From Bacillota bacterium (GTDB lineage Bacteria > Bacillota_A > Clostridia > Peptostreptococcales > Anaerovoracaceae): a DNA stretch of 15,973 bases. The notes beneath the pieces are model-generated. The model saw nothing but the letters and a program-made list of their open reading frames with translations. It had not been told where the DNA came from and did no database searches. Shown here one piece after another: positions 7,016 through 13,864 of this stretch. Position numbers and translations under genes: made by a program. The stretch lies in the NCBI GenBank assembly GCA_017438085.1, contig JAFRWH010000273.1, positions 1 to 15,973 on the forward strand, written 5' to 3'. Position 1 is the first letter of the stretch. Each line of letters opens with the position of its first letter.

Positions 7016-8032
7016 ATGATTCACGGAGTAGATATGCACTGCGATACCCTGAACAGAAGCGTCAGGGAAATGGTCGCCGGAAATCCCAGTCCCGATATGT
7101 TCAAAATGGACGGAATGGTGGACTTTGAGCGCCTTGCAAAGGCTCAGGCCATGTGCCAGTTTTTTGCGGTATTTATGCTTCCACCGGGAGCCAGCAGGTT
7201 CTTCGGAGAAGGCTTCAAGCTTGACGATCAGGACCACATTCGCATGGGCGCCGAGATCCTGAAGGCCAATGCCGAAAAGTACAGCGACATCATCGCAATG
7301 GCATACAGCGCAAAGGACATCAGAAGAAACTTCCTGAACGGAAAGGTCTCCGCCATGCTCACCATTGAGGACAGCAGGGCTGTTGACAACAAGCTGGAGA
7401 ATATAAAGAAGTTCTACGACCTTGGCTACAGGGTGATGGGCGTCATCTGGAACAACGAAAACTGCCTTGCATACCCCAATGCCTGGGCAGAGGAAGATAT
7501 GATGAAGGGTCTTAAGCCCTTTGGCAAGGAAGCTGTTCAGTACATGGAGGAGCTGGGCATAGTTGTGGACAGCTCTCACCTCAACTTCGGCGGATTCGAT
7601 GATCTTTGCGATATACTGAAGAAGCCCTTCGTTGCAACTCACTCCAACGCCATGGCTCTGTCCCCCCACAAGAGAAATCTGGATGATTCCAGACTTAAGA
7701 AGCTGGCTGCAAAGGGTGGCTGCACCGGACTCAATTTCGGCGCAGAGTTCCTGAATGAGAAGACCCAGACTCCTGAAAGCAATGATGCCTGCAAGGATTC
7801 CACAGCCTTCCTGATCGCAGAGCACGCAAGGCATATAGCCGATGTGGCAGGTGTGGACACTGTTGCTCTTGGAACCGATTTTGACGGCATCCGCGGCAAT
7901 CTTGAGGTGGCATCCCCCGATATGATGTGGATACTTGAGAGAGAGTTCAAGCGCCACGGCTTCACCGAAGCAGAGATCGACAAGATCTCTTACGGCAATG
8001 CCCTGAGAGTTCTTGACGAAGTGGAAGCATAG
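7016..8032 (+). CDS. M19 family dipeptidase, paralog P3
   Basis: Third M19 dipeptidase, 338 residues, with its own promoter and terminator. A near-perfect AAAGGAGGT (7002-7010) lies 5 nt before the ATG. Ligands and substrate residues are kept: H8, D10, E118, H188, H209, R220 and D288. The bridging-Glu motif reads TIEDSR where the other three have TMEDGR. It has the most divergent N-terminal third (NRSVREMVAGNPSPDMF), while long stretches of DNA after codon 162 match P1 exactly and codons 223-233 match P4. It uses five ATA isoleucine codons against one each in P1 and P2, suggesting lower expression or a different history. No signal peptide; cytoplasmic. Substrate unknown. Confidence 0.95.
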   Translation: MIHGVDMHCDTLNRSVREMVAGNPSPDMFKMDGMVDFERLAKAQAMCQFFAVFMLPPGASRFFGEGFKLDDQDHIRMGAEILKANAEKYSDIIAMAYSAKDIRRNFLNGKVSAMLTIEDSRAVDNKLENIKKFYDLGYRVMGVIWNNENCLAYPNAWAEEDMMKGLKPFGKEAVQYMEELGIVVDSSHLNFGGFDDLCDILKKPFVATHSNAMALSPHKRNLDDSRLKKLAAKGGCTGLNFGAEFLNEKTQTPESNDACKDSTAFLIAEHARHIADVAGVDTVALGTDFDGIRGNLEVASPDMMWILEREFKRHGFTEAEIDKISYGNALRVLDEVEA

Positions 8033-8060
8033 CAAGAGGCATTACGGCTGATGAATAATA

Positions 8061-8095
8061 AAGAAAAGAAGCTCTTTCTGCGGGCTTCTTTTCTT
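8061..8095 (+). terminator. Intrinsic terminator after P3
   Basis: A perfect 12-bp stem (8061-8072 with 8084-8095) has an 11-nt loop and a T-rich right arm (GCTTCTTTTCTT). It abuts the -35 box of the next promoter, separating P3 from the M18 gene. Confidence 0.82.
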
Positions 8096-8096
8096 C

Positions 8097-8125
8097 TTGA
8101 AAGGGAACATAAGCGACTATATAAT
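8097..8125 (+). promoter_or_regulatory. Promoter for the M18 aminopeptidase gene
   Basis: TTGAAA (8097-8102), 17 nt and TATAAT (8120-8125), 46 nt before the start codon: a good sigma-A type match. The leader also holds a 5-bp inverted repeat CTGAA (8137-8141) / TTCAG (8152-8156). Confidence 0.75.
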
Positions 8126-8171
8126 TGATATATAAACTGAACCTGTATATATTCAGAGAAAGGTCGTTAAT

Positions 8172-9452
8172 ATGTTAAGCAAAGAAGTAAGAGAAAACGC
8201 GCAGAAGCTGCTGGACTTCATACATGAAAGCCCCAGCTGTTTTCATGTTATAGACAATTTCAGGAGCATGCTGCTCGAGCAGGGCTATAAGGAGCTGGAT
8301 CCTTCAAAGCGCTGGGAGATCAAAGCCGGCGGCAAGTATTTTGTGACTCAGAACGGCTCCAGCATTTTTGCCATCAGGGTGCCAAAGAAGCTTAAGGGCG
8401 GGTTCAAGATCTCCGCGGCTCACAGCGATTCCCCCTGCTTTAAGATAAAGGAACATGCAGAGATCAAATCAGACAGATATGTTCAGATCAACACCGAAGG
8501 CTACGGCGGAATGATAATGAGCAGCTGGTTCGACAGACCTCTTTCCGCAGCCGGAAGAGTATTTGTGAAGAATGGCGATGAGATAAGCTGCAGGCTGCTC
8601 AACATTGACCGGAACACCTTTGTTATACCCAGCGTCGCCATCCACCAGAACAGAGAGATCAACGACGGATACAAATTCAAGGCCAATTCGGATACCATTC
8701 CTCTCTACAGCGCAGGGAGTGAAGCACCTTCACTTAACGCTCTCATAGCAGAGACGCTGGGAGTTGCCGAAGAGGATATAATAGGCTGCGATCTGTTCAT
8801 TTACTGCAGAGATAAGGGTTGCTTTATCGGAAACGGCGAAGAACTGATCCTTTCTCCGAGGCTGGACGACCTGGCCTGCGCCTGCGGACTTATGAACGGA
8901 CTGCTTCAGGCAGGAGCAGACGATTCCATCGATGTGTGCTGCGTATTCGATAACGAGGAAGTAGGCTCTGAGACCAAGCAGGGAGCTCGCTCAAATGTGC
9001 TGAGAGATATACTCAGGCGCATAACTTACTGCCTGGGCATGGATGAGCAGGACTACCAGATGATGCTTTCCAAGAGCTTCCTGGTATCCGCTGACAACGC
9101 CCATGCCATACATCCAAATCATCCGGAGCTTTACGATGCAGGCAACTGCAGCCTTATGAACGGCGGCATAGTGATCAAATTCAATGCCAGCCAGCGCTAC
9201 ACCACCGATGGCCTTTCCAATGCCAGATTCAAGCTGGTGTGCGAAAAGGCAGGTGTAAAAACTCAGGTTATGGCAAACCGTTCAGATCTGAGGGGCGGCG
9301 GCACTCTGGGCAGCCTGCTGGACAGCTTCCTTCCCATAAGCTCCGTGGATATAGGCCTGCCGCAGCTGGCAATGCACTCTGCTTTTGAGACAGCCGGAGC
9401 AGCTGACTATACGGATCTTATCAATGCCATGAAGGTCTATTACGAGAAGTAA
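8172..9452 (+). CDS. apeB: M18 family aminopeptidase
   Basis: Cytoplasmic zinc aminopeptidase of family M18 (aspartyl aminopeptidase type), removing N-terminal residues, often acidic ones, from peptides; the family forms large tetrahedral dodecamers. Its 426 residues match the family length. Metal-binding and catalytic positions are visible in order: H84 (AAHSDSP), D232 (PRLDDLA), E262-E263 (DNEEVGS), D308 (SADNAHA) and H402 (LAMHSAFE). AGAAAGG (8157-8163) lies 8 nt before the ATG. It is monocistronic, with its own promoter and a terminator shared with the convergent nfnB gene. With the M19 dipeptidases it gives the locus both an exopeptidase for longer peptides and enzymes for dipeptides. 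The symbol is by family resemblance; substrate preference was not tested. Confidence 0.95.
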   Translation: MLSKEVRENAQKLLDFIHESPSCFHVIDNFRSMLLEQGYKELDPSKRWEIKAGGKYFVTQNGSSIFAIRVPKKLKGGFKISAAHSDSPCFKIKEHAEIKSDRYVQINTEGYGGMIMSSWFDRPLSAAGRVFVKNGDEISCRLLNIDRNTFVIPSVAIHQNREINDGYKFKANSDTIPLYSAGSEAPSLNALIAETLGVAEEDIIGCDLFIYCRDKGCFIGNGEELILSPRLDDLACACGLMNGLLQAGADDSIDVCCVFDNEEVGSETKQGARSNVLRDILRRITYCLGMDEQDYQMMLSKSFLVSADNAHAIHPNHPELYDAGNCSLMNGGIVIKFNASQRYTTDGLSNARFKLVCEKAGVKTQVMANRSDLRGGGTLGSLLDSFLPISSVDIGLPQLAMHSAFETAGAADYTDLINAMKVYYEK

Positions 9453-9466
9453 ATAGTGCTGATTGC

Positions 9467-9510
9467 AATAAAAAAGCGGTCATGCTTATGAAGCATGACC
9501 GTCTTTTATT
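9467..9510. terminator. Bidirectional terminator between M18 and nfnB
   Basis: An 11-bp perfect stem (9477-9487 with 9491-9501) with a 3-nt loop is flanked by an A-rich tract on the left (AATAAAAAAG) and a T-rich tract on the right (TCTTTTATT), so it can stop transcription from both convergent units. Confidence 0.9.
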
Positions 9511-9516
9511 GTAAGG

Positions 9517-10908
9517 CTATTTTGCGCTGAGTTCCTTATCGATGGCTGCTGCTGCAGTCTTGCCTGCGCCCATGGCCAGGATTACGGTAGCTGCGCCTGT
9601 AACAGCGTCTCCGCCTGCGTAAACGTGAGCCTTGGAGGTGTGGCCTGTCTCTTCCTCAACGATGATGCCGCCGCGCTTGTTGACTTCAAGACCCTCGGTG
9701 GTGGACTTGATCAGCGGGTTGGGTGTGGTGCCGATAGCGATGATGACAGTGTCAACATCCAGGTCGAACTCGGAACCCGGGATCTCGATGGGACGTCTTC
9801 TGCCTGAAGCGTCGGGCTCGCCCAGCTCCATCTTGATGCAGCGGATGGCACGAACGGACTTCTTGTCGTCTGCCAGGATCTCTACGGGGTTGTTCAGCAG
9901 CATGAATTCGATGCCTTCTTCCATGGCGTGCTCAACCTCTTCCTTTCTTGCGGGAAGCTCTTCAAGAGATCTTCTGTATACGATGTATACATGCTCTGCG
10001 CCAAGTCTGAGAGCGCATCTTGCAGCATCCATTGCAACGTTTCCGCCGCCTACGACTGCAACTGCCTTGCTCTTTGCGATAGGAGTATCTGCGTTCTCCC
10101 TGTAAGCCTTCATCAGATTGATCCTGGTGAGGTACTCGTTAGCTGAATATACGCCCTTGAGGTTTTCTCCGGGGATGTGCATGAAGGAGGGGAGGCCTGC
10201 GCCGGAGCCTACGAATATGGCTTCAAAGCCGTACTCATTGATCAGCTCGTCGATGGAGAGGACCTTGCCGATGACCATGTTGGTCTCGACCTTTACGCCC
10301 AGAGCCTTGAGTCCGTCAACTTCCTTCTGAACGATGGCCTTGGGAAGACGGAATTCGGGGATGCCGTATACCAGCACGCCGCCTGCAAGGTGCAGAGCTT
10401 CGAATACTGTTACGTCGTAACCCTTCTTGGCCAGATCGCCTGCGCAGGTGAGGCCGGAGGGGCCGGAACCGATAACTGCAACCTTGTGACCGTTGCTTGC
10501 GGGCTTAACGGGTGCTTCGGTGGAATGTGCATTGTGCCAGTCTGCAACGAATCTTTCCAGACGGCCGATGCCGACGGGCTCGCCCTTGATGCCTCTTACG
10601 CACTTGCCTTCGCACTGGGATTCCTGTGGGCATACTCTGCCGCATACTGCAGGCAGGGAGGAGTCTTCGTTGATTACCTGATAAGCGCCCTCATAGTCCT
10701 TTTCTGTTATCTTCTTGATGAAATCGGGGATCTTGATATTTACGGGGCAGCCGGATACGCAGGGTCTGTTCTTGCAGTTGAGGCATCTTGCTGCTTCATC
10801 CAGAGCCATCTCTTCGGTGTAGCCCAGGGCAACTTCGCTGTAGTTGTGAGCGCGGACCTTGGGATCCTGAGAGGGCATGGGGTTCTTCTTTAATGACATA
10901 TTAGGCAT
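9517..10908 (-). CDS. nfnB: NfnB-type NADPH-binding subunit, ferredoxin/NAD(P) oxidoreductase (annotated elsewhere as glutamate synthase small subunit)
   Basis: Large subunit of the electron-bifurcating NADH-dependent ferredoxin:NADP+ oxidoreductase, a soluble flavo-iron-sulfur enzyme. Its 463 residues show the N-terminal iron-sulfur domain with two cysteine sets (C42, C45, C50, C54 and C89, C93, C99, C103, which bind two [4Fe-4S] clusters in the family). An FAD-binding GSGPSGL follows at 147-153, then an NADP-binding GGGNVAMDAA near 287-296 and the C-terminal FAD block AGGDAVTGAATV. GltD of glutamate synthase has the same architecture, but no glutamate synthase large subunit is present and the gene directly follows nfnA, so Nfn is the better call. 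The nfnA stop codon touches this ATG, and its GGAGG (10917-10921, minus strand) lies inside nfnA, so the two are translationally coupled. Confidence 0.92.
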   Translation of the reverse strand: MPNMSLKKNPMPSQDPKVRAHNYSEVALGYTEEMALDEAARCLNCKNRPCVSGCPVNIKIPDFIKKITEKDYEGAYQVINEDSSLPAVCGRVCPQESQCEGKCVRGIKGEPVGIGRLERFVADWHNAHSTEAPVKPASNGHKVAVIGSGPSGLTCAGDLAKKGYDVTVFEALHLAGGVLVYGIPEFRLPKAIVQKEVDGLKALGVKVETNMVIGKVLSIDELINEYGFEAIFVGSGAGLPSFMHIPGENLKGVYSANEYLTRINLMKAYRENADTPIAKSKAVAVVGGGNVAMDAARCALRLGAEHVYIVYRRSLEELPARKEEVEHAMEEGIEFMLLNNPVEILADDKKSVRAIRCIKMELGEPDASGRRRPIEIPGSEFDLDVDTVIIAIGTTPNPLIKSTTEGLEVNKRGGIIVEEETGHTSKAHVYAGGDAVTGAATVILAMGAGKTAAAAIDKELSAK

Positions 10909-11751
10909 TTACTTTACCTCCTGTTTGAAGAGATTGCATGCTTCGTCGTATGCGTGTCTCTCCCATTCACCATACATTCTGCCTCTTTCCATAGCTTCGT
11001 CGTAGTCGATCTCCCAGGCGTCGAAGTCGGGGCCGTCAACGCAGGCGAACTTGGTCTCGCCGCCGACGGTGACTCTGCAGCCGCCGCACATTCCGGTGCC
11101 GTCGATCATGATAGGAGCCATGCTGGCAACAGTCTTTACGCCGTATTCCTTAGTGAGCTTGGCAACGAACTTCATCATTATCATGGGTCCGATGGTGATG
11201 ACTTCATCGTACTTATTGCCTGCATCAAGCAGCTGCTGAAGACCTACGGTAACGACACCCTTCTGGCCGTAGGAACCGTCGTCTGTCATAATGACCAGCT
11301 CGTCGCTGCATTCGCCGAATTCCTTCTCCAGAATGATGATATCCTTGTTTCTGAAGCCTACTACAGTGTGCACGATGGTGCCCTGGTCGTGAAGAGCCTT
11401 GGCGATGGGGTAAGCAATGGCGTTTCCTACGCCGCCGCCTACAACGCAGACCTTCTTTAGACCTTCCATCTCGGTGGGCTTGCCCAGAGGACCTACGAAG
11501 TTCTCAAAGTAGTCTCCCTCCTTGAGCATGGACATCTTCTTGGTGGTGGCGCCGATGGTCTGAACGATGATGGTGACAGTTCCCTTTTCGCGGTCATAGC
11601 CTGCGATGGTAAAGGGTACTCTTTCGCCGTCATTAGCCAGGGTCAGGATGATGAACTGGCCGGGCTGAGCCTTGCGTGCAATAAAAGGAGCTTCAACTTC
11701 GTAAAGATTTACAGCTGAGTTCAGCTCCTCTTTTCTGACGATTTTGTACAT
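10909..11751 (-). CDS. nfnA: NfnA-type NADH/FAD-binding subunit with [2Fe-2S] site
   Basis: Small subunit of the Nfn complex, related to PyrK and ferredoxin-NADP reductases; it binds FAD and NAD(H) and passes electrons through a [2Fe-2S] cluster to NfnB. The 280 residues include the flavin-binding region near 43-51 (RVPFTIAGY), a glycine-rich nucleotide site VVGGGVGNAIAYPIAKAL (103-120), and C222, C225 and C237 near the C-terminus. D217 occupies the place of the first cysteine of the PyrK cluster, in line with the Asp ligand described for NfnA enzymes. That argues against a PyrK role, and no pyrD is nearby. The ribosome site AGGAGG (11764-11769, minus strand) is 12 nt from the ATG, slightly long. 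I found no convincing promoter upstream in the AT-rich 11770-11900 stretch. Confidence 0.92.
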   Translation of the reverse strand: MYKIVRKEELNSAVNLYEVEAPFIARKAQPGQFIILTLANDGERVPFTIAGYDREKGTVTIIVQTIGATTKKMSMLKEGDYFENFVGPLGKPTEMEGLKKVCVVGGGVGNAIAYPIAKALHDQGTIVHTVVGFRNKDIIILEKEFGECSDELVIMTDDGSYGQKGVVTVGLQQLLDAGNKYDEVITIGPMIMMKFVAKLTKEYGVKTVASMAPIMIDGTGMCGGCRVTVGGETKFACVDGPDFDAWEIDYDEAMERGRMYGEWERHAYDEACNLFKQEVK

Positions 11752-11933
11752 TTTTGCTTTCTACCTCCTGAAAATCTTGCGATTTTGTTATTAATGAAAA
11801 CTATATTATTCTACAATATTTGAAACAGGAATTAAATACCCTAAACTTATTAAATAGCATTTATTATTAAAACAAATAATTCTAAAAGAAAACCAAATCT
11901 ATATAGCTCGATGTGGTTTGCGGCAGCTAACTC

Positions 11934-11963
11934 TTGCTAAGGACCGCAGCTGCAGTATATAAT
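11934..11963 (+). promoter_or_regulatory. Candidate promoter for the P4 dipeptidase operon
   Basis: TTGCTA (11934-11939), 18 nt and TATAAT (11958-11963), 45 nt before the P4 start. The box spacing and the AGTATATAAT core match the P3 promoter. The rest of 11752-12008 is AT-rich, holds the nfnA leader on the other strand and shows no gene. Confidence 0.6.
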
Positions 11964-12008
11964 ATTGTCACATAAGTTTATGATGCTGTATTAAGGAGGT
12001 ATGCTTTT

Positions 12009-13019
12009 ATGATTCATGCAATAGATATGCACTGCGATACCATTATGAAGGGCATTTTTTCCGAACTGACCGGAGAAGGCCCCGCAGATCTTATGAAGAT
12101 GCCGGGAATGGTAGATTTTGAAAGACTGATCCGCGGCAATGCCATGGCGCAGTTTTTTGCCGTTTTCCTTCCTTCGCCCGAAGGCTGGAAGAGAAGAGGC
12201 CTTGAGCTCGACGACTGGACCTACATAGAGAAGGGAACCGAGATCTTCAACAGGAGCGTTGCTGCGCACAGCGACATAGTTGCTCCTGCAAGAAATGCCA
12301 ACGACATACGCAGAAACTGGCTCAACGGAAAGCTTTCCGCAGTTCTTACCATGGAAGATGGAAGAGCTGTCCAGGGCAAGCTGGAGAACCTGAAGAAGCT
12401 CTACGATGATGGCTACAGAGCTCTGTCCATAATCTGGAACAACGAAAACTGCTTCGCCTATCCAAATGCTTGGGCGGAAGCTGACATGATGAAGGGACTT
12501 AAGCCCTTCGGCAAGGAGGCCGTTCAGTACATGCAGGAGCTTGGCATTCTGGTGGATACCTATCACCTGAATTTCGGCGGCTTTGACGATCTCTGCGATA
12601 TTCTTACCAAGCCCTTCGTTGCGACACATTCCAACGCCATGGCTCTTTCTCCCCACAAGAGGAACCTGGACGATTCCAGACTTAAGAAGCTGGCTGCAAA
12701 GGGCGGCTGCACCGGCCTGAACTTCGGACCTGAGTTCCTGAACGAGGACACCTACGGTCCCGACAAGACCACTGCAGATCACAATTCCACCGCGGCAAGA
12801 CTGGCACAGCATGCACGTCACAGTGTGGATGTTGCAGGCGTCGACACCGTAGCCATTGGCACCGATTTCGACGGCATCGGCGGCAATCTGGAGATCCCAA
12901 GCTGCGACAAGATGTATATACTTGAGGCTGCTCTTAAGAAGGAAGGCTTTACAGAAGCCGAGATCGACAAGATCGGCTACAGAAACGTGCTCAGAGTAAT
13001 GGATGAGGCTGTAAAGTAG
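12009..13019 (+). CDS. M19 family dipeptidase, paralog P4
   Basis: Fourth M19 dipeptidase, 336 residues, separated from P1-P3 by the M18 and nfn genes. AAGGAGGT (11993-12000) sits 8 nt before this ATG; an earlier ATG at 12001 touches the Shine-Dalgarno and meets a stop after three codons, so 12009 is the start. Catalytic residues are kept: H8, D10, E116, H186, H207, R218 and D286. The residue before the third ligand is Tyr185 (DTYHLN) where the other paralogs have Ser, a large change beside the metal site. Residues 90-210 are closest to P1, 210-230 to P3, and the C-terminal SCDKMYILE block to P2. It uses six ATA isoleucine codons. The TPR gene starts 2 nt after its stop, placing it in a different operon context from P1-P3. 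Confidence 0.95.
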   Translation: MIHAIDMHCDTIMKGIFSELTGEGPADLMKMPGMVDFERLIRGNAMAQFFAVFLPSPEGWKRRGLELDDWTYIEKGTEIFNRSVAAHSDIVAPARNANDIRRNWLNGKLSAVLTMEDGRAVQGKLENLKKLYDDGYRALSIIWNNENCFAYPNAWAEADMMKGLKPFGKEAVQYMQELGILVDTYHLNFGGFDDLCDILTKPFVATHSNAMALSPHKRNLDDSRLKKLAAKGGCTGLNFGPEFLNEDTYGPDKTTADHNSTAARLAQHARHSVDVAGVDTVAIGTDFDGIGGNLEIPSCDKMYILEAALKKEGFTEAEIDKIGYRNVLRVMDEAVK

Positions 13020-13021
13020 CA

Positions 13022-13864
13022 ATGCCGCTGAATAAAGAAGATTATCAGGAGCCGAACTGTCCCTTCAGCACCGAGCAGTGGGAGAAGGAGGCACCGGTAA
13101 GGCAGATCCCCGTGGAGCGGGTGATAGACAAAGTCAACGAGGAGCTTGCCTCGAACGATTACGATGCCGCAGAACGCACTCTGAAGTACTGGATGGATGA
13201 GGCTGAACTGGGCCGGGATCTTAAGGGCTGCTTTGCCATGCACAATGAGTTCATGGGACTTTACAGAAAGCTTGGCAGAAAAGATGAGGCGCTTGAGCAT
13301 GCAGCAGCGGCGCTTGAGCTGCTTAAGCAGCTGGAATACGGAGATACCGTTTCCGGTGGGACCTGTTATGTGAATGCGGGAACAGTATACAAGGCTTTTG
13401 GCATGGCTCAGGAGGCTCTCAGCGCCTTTCTGAAGGCTGAAAACATCTTCTCTGATATATTTATCAATGAAGGTAAAATCAAGCCTGATATACGGCTTGG
13501 CGGCCTTTACAATAACAAGGGTCTTGCGCTGCAGGACCTTTGCAGGTACCAGGAGGCCAGAGAGTGCTACGAAAAAGCCATCGAGGTGATGGGCATGATG
13601 GATGGCACTGAGCCTGAGATCGCTATCAGCTGCCTGAACCTGGCAGACACCGGAGCCGCACAGTACGGGACTGTCATAGGTATGCCGCTTATAAGTTCAG
13701 AGCTTGACAGAGCCTGGGGCTATCTGAACACCGAAGGACAGATTCAGGACGGAAATTACGCTTTCGTATGTGAAAAGTGCGCGCCTATATTCGGTTTCTA
13801 TGGTCAGAAGGACCGGGAGGCGGAACTGGCCCGCAGGGCAAAGGTTATCTATGAAAGGTCTTGA
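13022..13864 (+). CDS. Tetratricopeptide-repeat protein of unknown role
   Basis: A 280-residue soluble protein with at least three degenerate tetratricopeptide (TPR) helix pairs, near residues 68-101, 114-147 and 162-195 (for example NNKGLALQDLCRYQEAREC). It has no signal peptide or membrane segment. TPR arrays normally bind other proteins or peptides, so a scaffold or regulatory role is likely. The ATG lies 2 nt after the P4 stop and has no clear Shine-Dalgarno, suggesting translational coupling to P4. Its last 14 nt overlap the DUF4037 start. The natural partner is that DUF4037 protein (inference from the overlap); any link to the dipeptidase is open. Confidence 0.85.
   Translation: MPLNKEDYQEPNCPFSTEQWEKEAPVRQIPVERVIDKVNEELASNDYDAAERTLKYWMDEAELGRDLKGCFAMHNEFMGLYRKLGRKDEALEHAAAALELLKQLEYGDTVSGGTCYVNAGTVYKAFGMAQEALSAFLKAENIFSDIFINEGKIKPDIRLGGLYNNKGLALQDLCRYQEARECYEKAIEVMGMMDGTEPEIAISCLNLADTGAAQYGTVIGMPLISSELDRAWGYLNTEGQIQDGNYAFVCEKCAPIFGFYGQKDREAELARRAKVIYERS

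Noticed and set aside
4781..8032. Tandem M19 genes as a mobile element or repeat array
   Set aside because: No transposase, terminal inverted repeats or target duplications; the genes are diverged full-length paralogs with separate signals.
9517..10908. Glutamate synthase small subunit (GltD) annotation
   Set aside because: No large subunit is present and the gene is coupled to an NfnA-type subunit, so the Nfn complex explains it better.
11785..11802. Possible Rex (redox repressor) site upstream of nfnA
   Set aside because: TTGTTA matches one half-site, but the second half matches poorly, so it is not supported as an operator.
11752..12008. T-box, riboswitch or small RNA in the divergent region before P4
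   Set aside because: No T-box consensus, no multi-helix conserved core and no terminator/antiterminator pair could be seen; only a promoter, the ribosome sites and AT-rich sequence.
4952..13022. Long open frames on the minus strand opposite all four dipeptidase genes (for example 4952-5950, 5799-6623, 6998-8035, 11991-13022)
   Set aside because: They appear because the biased codon use of the sense genes leaves few antisense stops. They lack ribosome sites, their translations look low-complexity (Val, Leu, Cys, His rich), and the sense frames carry complete catalytic motifs.
13770..13850. Longer N-terminus for the DUF4037 protein starting at 13770
   Set aside because: It would overlap the TPR gene by 95 nt, has no ribosome site, and its extra 27 residues do not look like a family N-terminus. 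The ATG at 13851 fits better.
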